Program-made: the position numbers and the translations under genes
From: Cytophagales bacterium
Lineage (GTDB): Bacteria > Bacteroidota > Bacteroidia > Cytophagales > Thermoflexibacteraceae
NCBI GenBank assembly: GCA_004294445.1
Contig: REAZ01000014.1
Location: forward strand, 1-64,000
Reading direction: 5' to 3'
Length of the DNA: 64,000 bases
Shown here: piece by piece, positions 1 through 9,473 of the stretch
Layout: each line of letters begins with the position of its first letter
Numbering within the stretch: the stretch's first letter is position 1
Notes under the pieces: model-generated
What the model saw: the letters and a program-made list of their open reading frames with translations, nothing else
Databases searched by the model: none
What the model was told of the DNA's origin: nothing

Positions 1-47
1 TGTGCTGGCACATTTTTTACAAGAAAGAGAAATTTTTATCATAGAAT

Positions 48-1091
48 TTGGTTTTTTGCAAATATACAAAAAACACTCTTATATTTACACTACCAAATTT
101 TGATTTGATATTTGAGGCAAAAGACGAAAATCTTTGGATTTCACCACAATACTTACCAGAAAATTTAGAAAATGATAAGGCTTTCAAAAAGCAGATGAAC
201 AAATCAAAATTGGTCTTGGTATTTCGCTTTGCACGTTTTATGCCTGACAATGTGATGATTAACTTCCTAAGTCGCTACGGCTCATTTGCTAATGATTTAT
301 ATTGGGAAAACGGCATTTATTTTACCAAATACCAAACTGATTGTATCGTTTTGCGTGAGAATGAAAATGACTTACACGTTTTTATAGACAAAAACCAAGA
401 AAATGAAGGCTTATTAAGAGAAATTGTCGTAGCCTTTGCTGAATTTGGTAAAAATGCGAAAACTCAAATTTCTTTGGATAACCAAAATTTTGTGAGTTTT
501 CAAAATTTAAAAGAAAAATTTGCTAAAAATGCCACTGAAATTGAATCTGAGCAACGCAATATTTTAAAGGTAGAAAGTTTTAGGATATTTGATAATCGTT
601 ATTCCAATATACCTATTACAACTGGAACAGGAGAAGAATTAAAGAAAGAAAATATAATCAATATGCTTCAAAAAATCCTTGCCCTCATAGACGAAGCAAA
701 TATCAACGAAGTTTTTACTGAATTAGACGAACTAAATATCAAAAGCCCTCAAATCAATAAACTAAGGCAGGAGTTTATTCATGGTGGAGTTGGGTATGAT
801 TTCTATGATAGGCTGAAAATGGCGGTAAAAAGTGAGTTAGAAAAGGGAAATGGAAGTTTTACTTCTCCAAGCAATGGAACGTCTGAGTATGACCTCAAAA
901 CCCTTTACAACACACTGAACCAAAAACTCAATGATGAGCAGTTAAATTTATTCTGCCAATTACATTTTGAGGAGGTTTATAATAATTTCAGTTTGGGGCA
1001 AAGCAAAACCACCAAAGTTTCCGCCTTGTTGGACTTTGCCAAACGCAGGAATTTGTTAGAAAAATTAGAAAAAGATTTACAAGATTTCTAA
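48..1091 (+). CDS. C-terminal part of a Roc-COR (ROCO) protein with effector-associated domains; 5' end missing or frameshifted
   Basis: The first ~110 residues look like the end of a COR domain: 'FDLIFEAKDENLWISPQYLP', then the 'FRFARFMPDNVMINFLSRYG' block and a Trp/Gly strand region (YWENGIYF). Residues ~215-277 resemble an effector-associated domain of the EAD11 kind (ANINEVFTELDEL). Residues ~283-347 resemble a death-like EAD1 adaptor (LNDEQLNLFCQLHFEEVY, then KVSALLDFAKRRNLLEKL). In characterised families such adaptors recruit effectors in bacterial NTPase-based conflict systems. No Roc GTPase is visible. An in-frame TAG lies at 42-44, the first codon used here is TTG, and the first ATG is about residue 49, inside the COR domain. 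Another frame is open from base 2 to 100, so an indel in the T6 or A-rich run at 51-77 could restore a longer gene. It is therefore a remnant, a frameshifted gene or a sequencing artefact. Domain calls are by pattern. Confidence 0.55.
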   Translation: MVFCKYTKNTLIFTLPNFDLIFEAKDENLWISPQYLPENLENDKAFKKQMNKSKLVLVFRFARFMPDNVMINFLSRYGSFANDLYWENGIYFTKYQTDCIVLRENENDLHVFIDKNQENEGLLREIVVAFAEFGKNAKTQISLDNQNFVSFQNLKEKFAKNATEIESEQRNILKVESFRIFDNRYSNIPITTGTGEELKKENIINMLQKILALIDEANINEVFTELDELNIKSPQINKLRQEFIHGGVGYDFYDRLKMAVKSELEKGNGSFTSPSNGTSEYDLKTLYNTLNQKLNDEQLNLFCQLHFEEVYNNFSLGQSKTTKVSALLDFAKRRNLLEKLEKDLQDF

Positions 1092-1203
1092 AAATCATTC
1101 CTATAGGAAAGTGGCTCCATAAGTGCCTTATCTGCATAGAATTGCTCCGATAACTTTGCAAAAGCAGGCGTTGAAAGCAACGATTTTATGATAAGAACGA
1201 GCC

Positions 1204-2007
1204 TTATTTTTTCTTTTTCTCATACGTAATAGTTATCGGGAATCTTTCATTGACCATGCCTATAGCCTTGCAAGCCGCTTGCGAAAGTTTGATAATTACT
1301 TTTTGGTCGGCATCCACGTCAGGAATTTTTCCAATAATTTTCACTACCACATTGCTTTTGTTTCCCTCATTAAATACCCTCACATACGAACCTGCGGGCA
1401 AAGTTCTGTGCAGGGCAAGTTTGAGTTCGTTATTACTTGTTCCTAAAATCATCTCTCCCATGCCACTTTCTCGTGCCAAGTTTTCTCCCGAACTCGGCAC
1501 AAAAGGTTCTTCGGCTTGCGAATGATAACCAACTATTATTTTAGTATTCGCTTTGATATTATTATCGGAAAGTTTGTTCCATGCCTTCACGCTATCCACA
1601 TGAACATTGTTCATAGCAGCTATTTTGTAAAGACTTTCATGCTCTTTTACCAAATGCAATTTTTCTTTGAGAGAAGAATTATTCTTTTTGTTTGCTGTAG
1701 GCGGGTTGGTTGGGGGCATAGACACGTTGCGAGCGGGAACGAGCAACAGTTGCCCTGCTTTAATTTTGTCTTTTTTCAAAATTTCTGCGTTTGCTTTCTG
1801 CAAGTCTGCAATGCTCACCTTGTATTTTTTTGCTATTCCGCTTAATGTTTCCCCCGAAGCTATTTTGTGCATAATGAAGTATTTATCTTCTTTTTTGGTC
1901 ATGCCAATAGAGTCAGCCAAAGTCAGTAATGAAGTTTCGCCAAAACTTGGGAAACCGAATAATAGCAGCAGGTTTAAAAGTAGTGTTTTGTATAAATTTG
2001 TTTTCAT
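1204..2007 (-). CDS. Secreted protein with two LysM domains and an RlpA-like double-psi barrel
   Basis: The product (267 aa) starts with a signal peptide (MKTNLYKTLLLNLLLLFGF). LysM 1 is at about residues 46-92 (ASGETLSGIAKKYKVSIADL) and LysM 2 at about 117-160 (HLVKEHESLYKIAAMNNVHV). The C-terminal ~80 residues look like an RlpA/DPBB fold (VVVKIIGKIPDVDADQKVI, then KLSQAACKAIGM). LysM domains bind peptidoglycan, so an envelope or cell-wall-associated role is likely; an enzymatic activity is not certain. Its start codon overlaps the stop of the upstream DUF4905 gene by 4 bp on the same strand, so the two are probably translated together. Confidence 0.85.
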   Translation of the reverse strand: MKTNLYKTLLLNLLLLFGFPSFGETSLLTLADSIGMTKKEDKYFIMHKIASGETLSGIAKKYKVSIADLQKANAEILKKDKIKAGQLLLVPARNVSMPPTNPPTANKKNNSSLKEKLHLVKEHESLYKIAAMNNVHVDSVKAWNKLSDNNIKANTKIIVGYHSQAEEPFVPSSGENLARESGMGEMILGTSNNELKLALHRTLPAGSYVRVFNEGNKSNVVVKIIGKIPDVDADQKVIIKLSQAACKAIGMVNERFPITITYEKKKK

Positions 2008-2801
2008 AATTTAAAGATAAGCAAATTTTTTCGATTTGCAATAGCTACCAAAAAATCATTTACGACAAAAAACACCTCTGTATGCCTGCCTATTAACTGA
2101 TTATCAATCATTTGATGCAGTAAGATTTCTCCCTCTTGGCTTAAAATAATTAACCATCTGGACATTTTTTTATCTACTTCTATGAAATATGCAATAATGA
2201 TATATTGTTTAAACTCCAAATAATCAAGCTGTTGGATAGGGGAAATAGCTAATTTTTGGTTTAAAAAAAGTGCAACTGTATCGAAATGAGGGTTTCCTTC
2301 GGCATATTGGAAAGGAAAAAGGGTAACATTTTTTGTATCATTTCCTGCATTTCCGTTAGTATCAGGGCAGGAAATATGATTACCTGTCTGAATATCAAGA
2401 CTTTTTCTTTTTCTTTCCGCATCGTCTATCTCACAAACATACACCACATTTTTGCTTATCTCTTCCAAATATACTCCTTGCTTCTCCCAAATTAATGCTT
2501 GTTCAAAAATATCAGCAACAATAATTCCCTTCGGTTCGGGATACTGTTTATCGGCAAAAGAGTGAAAAAATAGCTTCCCATTATAAAAGGCAGTCATGCC
2601 TACCCACCATGTTTCTTCCAAGCCGAGTCCCTCAAAAACAAGTTTGCTTTTTTCATAATCCACCACCGCAAAACTCACTTCTTTTGTTTCCGTATGCCGT
2701 ATTTCTAAGGCAAGCAAGGGCATCACTTCGTCAGGTAAGACCTTGAAAATCAGCCCGTCGAAGTGATGCGAGAAAGATTTAAAATACTCTTCCAATGCCA
2801 T
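2004..2801 (-). CDS. DUF4905 family protein
   Basis: This 265-aa protein has no signal peptide or membrane segment. It has the repetitive beta-strand pattern (LALEIRHTETKEVSFAVVDY, WWVGMTAFYNGKLFFHSFAD) of the DUF4905 family, which I know only from Bacteroidota and which has no established function. The strand repeats suggest a propeller-like fold, but that is inference. It sits 6 bp after the GH63-like gene and overlaps the LysM gene by 4 bp, so it is the middle member of a three-gene minus-strand operon. Confidence 0.75.
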   Translation of the reverse strand: MALEEYFKSFSHHFDGLIFKVLPDEVMPLLALEIRHTETKEVSFAVVDYEKSKLVFEGLGLEETWWVGMTAFYNGKLFFHSFADKQYPEPKGIIVADIFEQALIWEKQGVYLEEISKNVVYVCEIDDAERKRKSLDIQTGNHISCPDTNGNAGNDTKNVTLFPFQYAEGNPHFDTVALFLNQKLAISPIQQLDYLEFKQYIIIAYFIEVDKKMSRWLIILSQEGEILLHQMIDNQLIGRHTEVFFVVNDFLVAIANRKNLLIFKL

Positions 2802-2807
2802 CTTGTT

Positions 2808-5471
2808 TTAATATCCCTCAATGAGTGAAGCGACCAAACCCGTCCAGCCTGTTTGGTGCGAAGCCCCTAACCCCTTTCCCGTATCTCCATCAAAATACTC
2901 GTAAAAGAGCAAATTATCTTTGAAATTCGGGTCTTTTTGCATCTTATCAGACTCTCCGAGAGAAACCCTCCTACCCTCTTGTCGGGTGAATAAATTGATG
3001 AGGCGGTCTGTAAGCATCTGAGCTATCTCTTTGAGTGTAAGCATTTTGCCTGAATCTGTTGGATATTCAAACTTTTGCAAATCTCCGTAATATTCGTGAA
3101 ATTTATATAAAGACTCTATAATGAGATAGTTAATAGGAAACCAAATAGGTCCTCGCCAGTTGGAGTTTCCGCCAAACATCGAGGAGTCCGACTCACCAGG
3201 GAGGTAGTTTACCGAGTAAGTTCTACCATTTGCATAGTATTGGTATGGTTTTTCTAAGTGAAATTTTGACAGAGAGCGAATACCAAAGTCTGACAAAAAT
3301 TCAGTTTCGTCTAACATTCTTTTCAATACGCACTTCATACGGTGAATCCTTAGCAGGGAGAGCAATCGGCTTTCCCCTCGCCCAAGCTCGTACCAGCGTG
3401 AGATAAGGCTTGCCATATCGGGTTTGTTTTTTAGCACCCAATCTAATCGTCTGGTGAAGTCAGGCAACTTCGCCAATAATTCTGGCGTAAGGACTTCTAC
3501 GGCAAAAAGCGGGATAATACCCACAATAGAGCGTACTTTGAGTCTATGCCCTATGCCATTTGGCGGATGCAAGATGTCGTAATAAAATTCGTCTTCTTCG
3601 TCCCAAAGGTCAATATTGTCTTTACCAATATTAAACATAGCCGCCGCTATGGAAAGGAAATGCTCAAAAAACTTAGATGCAGTTTCCTGATAATATGGTT
3701 TTTCTTGGGCAAGTTCCAAAGATATTCGGAGCATATTTAGGCAATACATCGCCATCCAACTTGTGCCGTCAGACTGTTCCATGTAGCCACCTGTGGGCAA
3801 GGTATTGCTTCGGTCAAAAACACCAATATTATCTAATCCTAAAAAGCCTCCCTCGAATAGGTTGTTGCCTTCTGCATCTTTTTGGTTCACCCACCATGTA
3901 AAATTCATCAGAAGTTTATGGAATATGGTAGCCAAAAAATCCATGTCACCCTTGCCATTATTCATTTCTTTTTCGATGGAATATATTTTCCATGCTCCCC
4001 ATGCGTGTACGGGTGGGTTTACATCGCTAAAGTGCCATTCGTAGGCGGGTAGCTGACCGCTTGGGTGCATATAATACTCTCTGAGCATCAGCACGAGCTG
4101 TCGCTTTGCAAAACCGGGGTCTAAGCGGGCAAGGGGTACGCAATGGAACGCCAAATCCCATGCAGCATACCAAGGGTACTCCCACTTGTCGGGCATAGAA
4201 ATTAGATTGGAGTTGTAGAGGTGTTTCCACTTGCTATTCCTCCCGCTGCTTCGCTCTTTGGGGACAGGCGGCATAGCAGGGTCGCCTTTGAGCCACTGGT
4301 CGACATTGTAGTAGTAATATTGCTTATTCCACAACATTCCCGCATAAGACTGGCGAAGAATTCTCTTTAGGTCTGGCTCTGTAATATTTTTACTCAAATC
4401 GTCATAAAACTCATCTGCTTCCTGTATTCTTGTTTTGAAAACTTCTTCAAAATCAGTAAATGGCGATGCGTTATTTTTGTTGGTAAGGCGTAGGAAAATG
4501 GTTGTGCTGCCTTCTCCTTCTACGGTCAGCGGATAACGAATGGAGGCTTTTGTACCCTTTTGTTCATAGTTTATCGCTTTTTTATCGCCCAATACCAAAA
4601 AGTCATTCACACCATCTTTGAAACAAGTAGCCTTGTTATAATGTACATTTGCCAAATGAGGTAAGCGGCGGGGATTCGTTTCATTATCACAGAAAAGCAA
4701 GTCTGGCACTACCTTATCAGCCTCGTAATAAAGTTTGAAGTTTCCAATATTTTTATGCTTGATATTAATGGCGTTTTCGTCTTTTTCGGCATAAAGTTGG
4801 GGTTTGTATTTCCATTCCCAGCTTTCATAGCCCCACGACCAAGTATTTCTGAACCAGATAGTTGGAAGTAGATTTACAGTAGCTTTTTTCTTTCCTCTAT
4901 TATGTGCAGTAATTTTTATGAGTATGTCCTCTTCGCTTGCTTTGGCATATTCTATCACCACATCAAAATATTCATCATTATCAAAAATACCAGTATCGAG
5001 CAGTTCATATTCGGGCTGTAGGCGCGTACGGCGGTGGTTTTCGTCCAAAAGTTTGGAATACGGAAATGCCTGTTGCGGGTATTTGTAAAGCATTTTCATG
5101 TAAGAATGTGTGGGCGTAGAGTCCAAGTAATAATAATACTCTTTTACATCTTCGCCATGATTGCCCTCGCCATTATTTAGCCCAAAGAGTCGCTCTTTGA
5201 TGATGGCATCCTTACCATTCCAAAGAGCAAGGGCAAAGCATATCGTTTGCTTTGTATCAGAAATACCTCCAATGCCATCTTCCCCCCATCTGTATGCCTT
5301 ACTTCGGGACATATCGTGCGTGAGATAGCCCCAAGCGTATCCGTGGTCGCTATAATCCTCCCTCACAGTTCCCCACTGACGCTCAGAAAGATAGGGACCC
5401 CATCTTTTCCAACCTGTGTTATTGGGTGTAATTCGTACTCTTTCTTTCTCAGGATTGGTATAATTGGTCAT
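2808..5471 (-). CDS. GH63-like (MGH1-like) alpha-glucosidase/glycosidase
   Basis: This is a large cytosolic enzyme (887 aa) of the bacterial GH63/MGH1-like group. Near the N-terminus are the family signatures RWGPYLSERQWGTVREDYS, AYRWGEDGIGGISD and LFGLNNGEGNHGEDVKEYYY. The (alpha/alpha)6 catalytic part includes EYPWYAAWDLAFHCVPLARL, with the conserved WD, and a later SSMFGGNSNWRGPIWFPINY block. Length and motifs match full-length family members. Members hydrolyse alpha-glucosidic or mannosyl-glycerate-type linkages; the substrate here cannot be told from sequence. No signal peptide is seen. It is the first gene of the minus-strand operon with the DUF4905 and LysM genes. Confidence 0.85.
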   Translation of the reverse strand: MTNYTNPEKERVRITPNNTGWKRWGPYLSERQWGTVREDYSDHGYAWGYLTHDMSRSKAYRWGEDGIGGISDTKQTICFALALWNGKDAIIKERLFGLNNGEGNHGEDVKEYYYYLDSTPTHSYMKMLYKYPQQAFPYSKLLDENHRRTRLQPEYELLDTGIFDNDEYFDVVIEYAKASEEDILIKITAHNRGKKKATVNLLPTIWFRNTWSWGYESWEWKYKPQLYAEKDENAINIKHKNIGNFKLYYEADKVVPDLLFCDNETNPRRLPHLANVHYNKATCFKDGVNDFLVLGDKKAINYEQKGTKASIRYPLTVEGEGSTTIFLRLTNKNNASPFTDFEEVFKTRIQEADEFYDDLSKNITEPDLKRILRQSYAGMLWNKQYYYYNVDQWLKGDPAMPPVPKERSSGRNSKWKHLYNSNLISMPDKWEYPWYAAWDLAFHCVPLARLDPGFAKRQLVLMLREYYMHPSGQLPAYEWHFSDVNPPVHAWGAWKIYSIEKEMNNGKGDMDFLATIFHKLLMNFTWWVNQKDAEGNNLFEGGFLGLDNIGVFDRSNTLPTGGYMEQSDGTSWMAMYCLNMLRISLELAQEKPYYQETASKFFEHFLSIAAAMFNIGKDNIDLWDEEDEFYYDILHPPNGIGHRLKVRSIVGIIPLFAVEVLTPELLAKLPDFTRRLDWVLKNKPDMASLISRWYELGRGESRLLSLLRIHRMKCVLKRMLDETEFLSDFGIRSLSKFHLEKPYQYYANGRTYSVNYLPGESDSSMFGGNSNWRGPIWFPINYLIIESLYKFHEYYGDLQKFEYPTDSGKMLTLKEIAQMLTDRLINLFTRQEGRRVSLGESDKMQKDPNFKDNLLFYEYFDGDTGKGLGASHQTGWTGLVASLIEGY

Positions 5472-5797
5472 TTTTATTCAATTTTAGTGTTTAAACTTCA
5501 TTAGGCACACAAAAGCAATGAATTTGTAAATGTGTGCATTAGTTTTCAAACTTCAAACTCGATACGCCTAAAAATAGTTTACAAATTTCAAAAATAGGAT
5601 TTATCCAAAAAATATATTGGATATTTCGTATCTATGCAAATATATGGCATTAAATTGGAGTGATTTTATATTAAATTAAGGATAAATAACTAAAGATGAA
5701 TAGAATTTATGTTTTATTTTTTTATCAAAAATCTTTATTAAACTTACATAATCTTTGTTATTTAGTAAAAAAATTAGCACGTATCACATGATGACTG
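5472..5797. other. Divergent intergenic region (326 bp)
   Basis: This AT-rich spacer lies between the GH63-like gene (minus) and the sensor kinase (plus). On the minus strand, 5596-5589 reads as a TAnnTTTG -7 match (CAAAAATA on the plus strand), about 110 bases from the GH63 start. On the plus strand, TAATCTTTG at 5749-5757 is a one-base-longer variant of the -7 box, about 40 bases before the kinase start. No coding sequence or structured RNA is seen. Confidence 0.4.
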
Positions 5798-8149
5798 ATG
5801 AATAAATTTTCTACTATATTCATATTTCTAATTTTTATTTTTTGCTGTAATCATGCACAATCTCAAGGTTTTGTACTGCGAGGTAGAGTGGTAAAGCCCG
5901 ATTTTATACCTGTACATAATATCACAGTTTTTGTTGAAGGCTATCCATCTTCTGACAAAACTACTGTAAATGGGGAGTTTAAAGTTGTAATGCCCAAAGA
6001 AATTGGTAATCCTCAACGTATTGAAATAGAGTCAGATGATGGCTTCGAATATAAGCGGCATAACTACTACCCGAAAGAATCACGGCCTTTAGAAATAGTG
6101 ATAGATTTGCCCGCCCGCGCGCTCAAAGGAAGGGTGCTTTATAGAAGCGGTAGAGGGGTAATTAGCGGCAGTGTATCTATCAAAGATGCCGTACTCAAAG
6201 ATTCTATCCACACCGATAAGTTAGGGTATTTCTCCGTAATGCTTCCCGAAGGATTCAGTGTTAGTTCTGTATATAATTCAAACGCCCTAATTATCAATGG
6301 AAAAAGCATTAAAAAAGAAAATGCTCGCCTGATGAGTGCCAATTTTATTCAAGTAAGACTGTTAGAAGACCGTCCGTCTTCCTTATATACCGTTGCTGTT
6401 TATAACAAAAATAAGCTCTTGATAGGAGGATTAAAAGTGAATATAGATGGCGTTCGCTACAATATTGATAATCAAGGATTTGTAAAAATAAATAACCCTA
6501 ATTTAAAGAAAAGTGCATTTGAGGTAGAGGGGTACAAAATGATTGGTACGCCACAATTTATTGATGATGATAACCTTGTGGAGATATACGTAGAAAGATT
6601 AACCCCGCCCGCTAACGGTATCATCAAAGAAAAAGTGTCATCAAAAACTAACAATCTTCAAGATACTCAACCTGCTCCACAAGACTCTATCAAATCAAAA
6701 TATGAAGGGGAAATATCAAGCCTTTCGGCAAACATAGAAAGTAGCCGCAGGGACTTTGAAAATAATAACAAAAAATTGGCAACTAAGTTCGAGCAACTCT
6801 CCGAGAAACTGAGCAGTGATGTCAATATTACGCCTGCCCAAATAGATGGATTGAAAAACCAGTTAGGAGATTTGGAAAAAACATTAGCGGAAAATGATGC
6901 GTCTTATGAGAGAAGCAAATTGCAGACTCAAAATTTGCTCAATAGGCTCAAAGAAGCCATTCTACAAAAAGACTCTATCGGACGAGAACTTTTGGCAGCA
7001 GAAAACTCAAGAAAAGCACTTGAGAAAGAGAAAAAAAAGATAGAAATAGAGCGAAAGGAAGAAGAAGAAAGCTTCAAAACAAAACTTTGGGGAATATCTT
7101 CAGTTTCTGTAATGCTTTCCATCCTTCTTTTGATGGTTTATATTTTTTCTACACGCCTCAGAAAGCAGAAAAAAGAGGTGGAAAAAACAAAAAATGAACT
7201 TTTAGAGAAAGTGCAAGAAATTGAACACAAAAATGCCCAACTACGCATCACACTCGACGAACTCAAAAAAGCACAAGCACAATTAGTTTCTTCTGAAAAA
7301 ATGGCATCCTTAGGGCAACTTACTGCTGGCATAGCCCACGAGATTAATAATCCTGTAAACTTTACTTACGCAGGGGCAATCTCCCTCAGAACAGATTTTA
7401 ATGACCTTATCCAACTCCTTGAGCAATACAGACAAATAAGTATTGAAAATGTAATGACAAACCTCCCACTTGCTAAAAAAGTGGAAAAAGATGTTTCCTA
7501 CCCCGAAATTAGGGAAGAGATAGATGAGTTATTAGTGAGTATTAAGCGAGGTGCAGAGCGGACTGCCGAAATAGTAAAAAGTTTGCGTACTTTTGCTCGC
7601 TTAGACGAAGATACGCTCAAAAAAGTAGATATAGAGGAAAACTTAGATGCTACTTTGGTAATGCTTCATAGCCAATATAAAGACCGTATCGAAATAGTAA
7701 AGCAATACGGAAAGATACCTCCTGTGGAGTGCTTGCCTGGGCAGATGAACCAAGTATTTATGAATATTTTGATGAATGCCATTCAAGCTACAGAAGGCAA
7801 AGGTAAAATCTTTATTTCTACTGCTTACCCTTCCGTACATGCTGACGAAAAATACAAAAACGCCATAGAAATTAGCATACGTGATACTGGAACGGGAATG
7901 TCGGAAGAAGTAAAAAACAATATATTTGAACCCTTCTTCACTACCAAAGATGTTGGCTCAGGCTCAGGTTTAGGATTGTCTGTTTCTTTTGGCATTTTAG
8001 AAAAACACAAAGGAGAAATCAAAGTCTTTAGCGAGCTTGGCAAAGGCTCTGAGTTTGTAATTATTTTACCCCTAATATCACAGCAGTTAAGCAACACTGC
8101 AAATCAAAGTTTGATTAGTAAAAATCCTTCAAATAAATTAGTATCGTGA
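5798..8149 (+). CDS. Membrane sensor histidine kinase with carboxypeptidase-regulatory-like periplasmic sensor and coiled coil
   Basis: The product has 783 aa. A signal peptide (residues ~1-22, ending in HAQS) is followed by one or more beta-sandwich CarboxypepD_reg-like repeats (FVLRGRVVKPDFIPVHNITV). A long coiled coil covers about 300-425, and a membrane segment about 428-452. A cytoplasmic coiled coil leads to the H-box MASLGQLTAGIAHEINNP, with phospho-acceptor His514. N-box NILMNAIQATEGKGK and G-boxes DTGTGMS and GSGSGLGLSVSFGILEKHKG are intact, so it should be an active kinase. The sensor has no recognisable ligand-binding pocket. The stop overlaps the GTG start of the response-regulator/phosphatase gene by 4 bp, which makes that protein the obvious partner. 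Confidence 0.85.
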   Translation: MNKFSTIFIFLIFIFCCNHAQSQGFVLRGRVVKPDFIPVHNITVFVEGYPSSDKTTVNGEFKVVMPKEIGNPQRIEIESDDGFEYKRHNYYPKESRPLEIVIDLPARALKGRVLYRSGRGVISGSVSIKDAVLKDSIHTDKLGYFSVMLPEGFSVSSVYNSNALIINGKSIKKENARLMSANFIQVRLLEDRPSSLYTVAVYNKNKLLIGGLKVNIDGVRYNIDNQGFVKINNPNLKKSAFEVEGYKMIGTPQFIDDDNLVEIYVERLTPPANGIIKEKVSSKTNNLQDTQPAPQDSIKSKYEGEISSLSANIESSRRDFENNNKKLATKFEQLSEKLSSDVNITPAQIDGLKNQLGDLEKTLAENDASYERSKLQTQNLLNRLKEAILQKDSIGRELLAAENSRKALEKEKKKIEIERKEEEESFKTKLWGISSVSVMLSILLLMVYIFSTRLRKQKKEVEKTKNELLEKVQEIEHKNAQLRITLDELKKAQAQLVSSEKMASLGQLTAGIAHEINNPVNFTYAGAISLRTDFNDLIQLLEQYRQISIENVMTNLPLAKKVEKDVSYPEIREEIDELLVSIKRGAERTAEIVKSLRTFARLDEDTLKKVDIEENLDATLVMLHSQYKDRIEIVKQYGKIPPVECLPGQMNQVFMNILMNAIQATEGKGKIFISTAYPSVHADEKYKNAIEISIRDTGTGMSEEVKNNIFEPFFTTKDVGSGSGLGLSVSFGILEKHKGEIKVFSELGKGSEFVIILPLISQQLSNTANQSLISKNPSNKLVS

Positions 8150-9453
8150 GCCAAGAAAAATACCGTATTCTCTACGTTGATGATGAAATAGATAACTTAA
8201 TTATTTTCAAAGCTGCCTTCCGTAGGTATTATGATGTCTTTACAGCTACTTCGGCACGAGAGGGTTTGGAACTTTTGAAAAAGCATGACGTACAAGTCCT
8301 GATAACTGACCAACGTATGCCCGAAATCACAGGCGTTGAGTTTTTGGAGAATGTCATTCCCGACTATCCCGAAACCATACGCATGATACTGACAGGCTTT
8401 AGTGATGTAGAGGCTATTATCCAAGCTATCAACAAAGGGCGTGTTTATCAGTATATTACTAAGCCTTGGGATACAGACGAACTCAAAATTACTATAGACA
8501 ATGCCTTAGAATCGTATCGGTTAAAAAATGAAAATAAGCAACTGATTAGCGATTTGAAAAATGCTAACAGGCAGTTGGAAGAGTATGCCTCAGACTTGGA
8601 GGGCAAAGTAGAGGAACGTACCGCCGAAATAAAACATCAGAAAGAGATTATTGAGAAAAAAAACGAAGATATTACAGCAAGTATCAACTACGCCAAGCAC
8701 ATACAACGCGTAGTTCTGCCTGAAGAAAGCCGCATCGCCCAAGCCTTTGAGCAGTCGTTTATTTTGTTTAAGCCTCGTGATATAGTGAGTGGAGATTTTT
8801 ACTGGTTTCAGGAAAAAACAACATCTGAAGGCAAGGAAAAAATAATTATTACAGCCGTAGATTGCACAGGGCATGGCGTTCCCGGCGCATTTATGAGTCT
8901 GATTGCCAATGAAATTCTCAACGAAATAGTCAATGAGAAAGGTATTTTGGAGGCAGATAAAATCTTGAACGAACTCCACAAAAGTGTAAGAAAGGTACTA
9001 AAGCAAGACCAAAGCGATAACAGAGATGGTATGGATATGTCGCTCTGTGTGATAGACAAGGAAAGTAAAACCATAGAGTTTGCGGGGGCAAAAAATTCAC
9101 TTATTTATGTGCAAAATAACGAGATAAGCACCTTAAAAGGAGATAAATATCCCATAGGCGGACTACAGCACGGTATAGAGCGTATTTTTACAAAGAAACT
9201 TATTTCCTACAAAGACGAGCCAATTTCTTGCTATATACTATCCGATGGCTACCAAGACCAATTTGGAGGTGCAGAAAATAAAAAATTTCACCGACAGAAA
9301 CTTAGAGAATTGCTATTCCAACATCATCATAGCCAAATGACCGAGCAGAAAAATATCTTAGAAGATACACTGCACCAATGGATGAAAATAGGTACGCCAG
9401 AGGAAGAGCATCAAGTAGATGACGTGTTGATTATCGGTTTCAAATTAGTATAG
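8146..9453 (+). CDS. Response regulator fused to a SpoIIE/PP2C-type phosphatase
   Basis: The product has 435 aa. Residues ~7-120 are a receiver domain (ILYVDDEIDNL, acceptor Asp55 in LITDQRMPEITG, Lys in ITKPWDTDELK). A coiled-coil linker at ~135-185 leads to a PP2C-like SpoIIE domain (VSGDFYWF, AVDCTGHGVPGAFMSLIAN, YILSDGYQDQFGG) with the expected metal-binding Asp residues. Such proteins dephosphorylate anti-sigma-antagonist (STAS) proteins or other Ser/Thr phosphoproteins after receiver phosphorylation. No STAS or anti-sigma gene is nearby, so the target is unknown. The start is GTG at 8146, fixed by the 4-bp overlap with the kinase gene. Confidence 0.85.
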   Translation: MSQEKYRILYVDDEIDNLIIFKAAFRRYYDVFTATSAREGLELLKKHDVQVLITDQRMPEITGVEFLENVIPDYPETIRMILTGFSDVEAIIQAINKGRVYQYITKPWDTDELKITIDNALESYRLKNENKQLISDLKNANRQLEEYASDLEGKVEERTAEIKHQKEIIEKKNEDITASINYAKHIQRVVLPEESRIAQAFEQSFILFKPRDIVSGDFYWFQEKTTSEGKEKIIITAVDCTGHGVPGAFMSLIANEILNEIVNEKGILEADKILNELHKSVRKVLKQDQSDNRDGMDMSLCVIDKESKTIEFAGAKNSLIYVQNNEISTLKGDKYPIGGLQHGIERIFTKKLISYKDEPISCYILSDGYQDQFGGAENKKFHRQKLRELLFQHHHSQMTEQKNILEDTLHQWMKIGTPEEEHQVDDVLIIGFKLV

Positions 9454-9473
9454 TGGGTAAAGCCGAAAAAATC

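Noticed and set aside
4027-4230. Minus-strand 67-codon frame with several Cys and Arg inside the GH63-like gene
   Set aside because: It lies in another frame within a strongly supported enzyme and has no family features.
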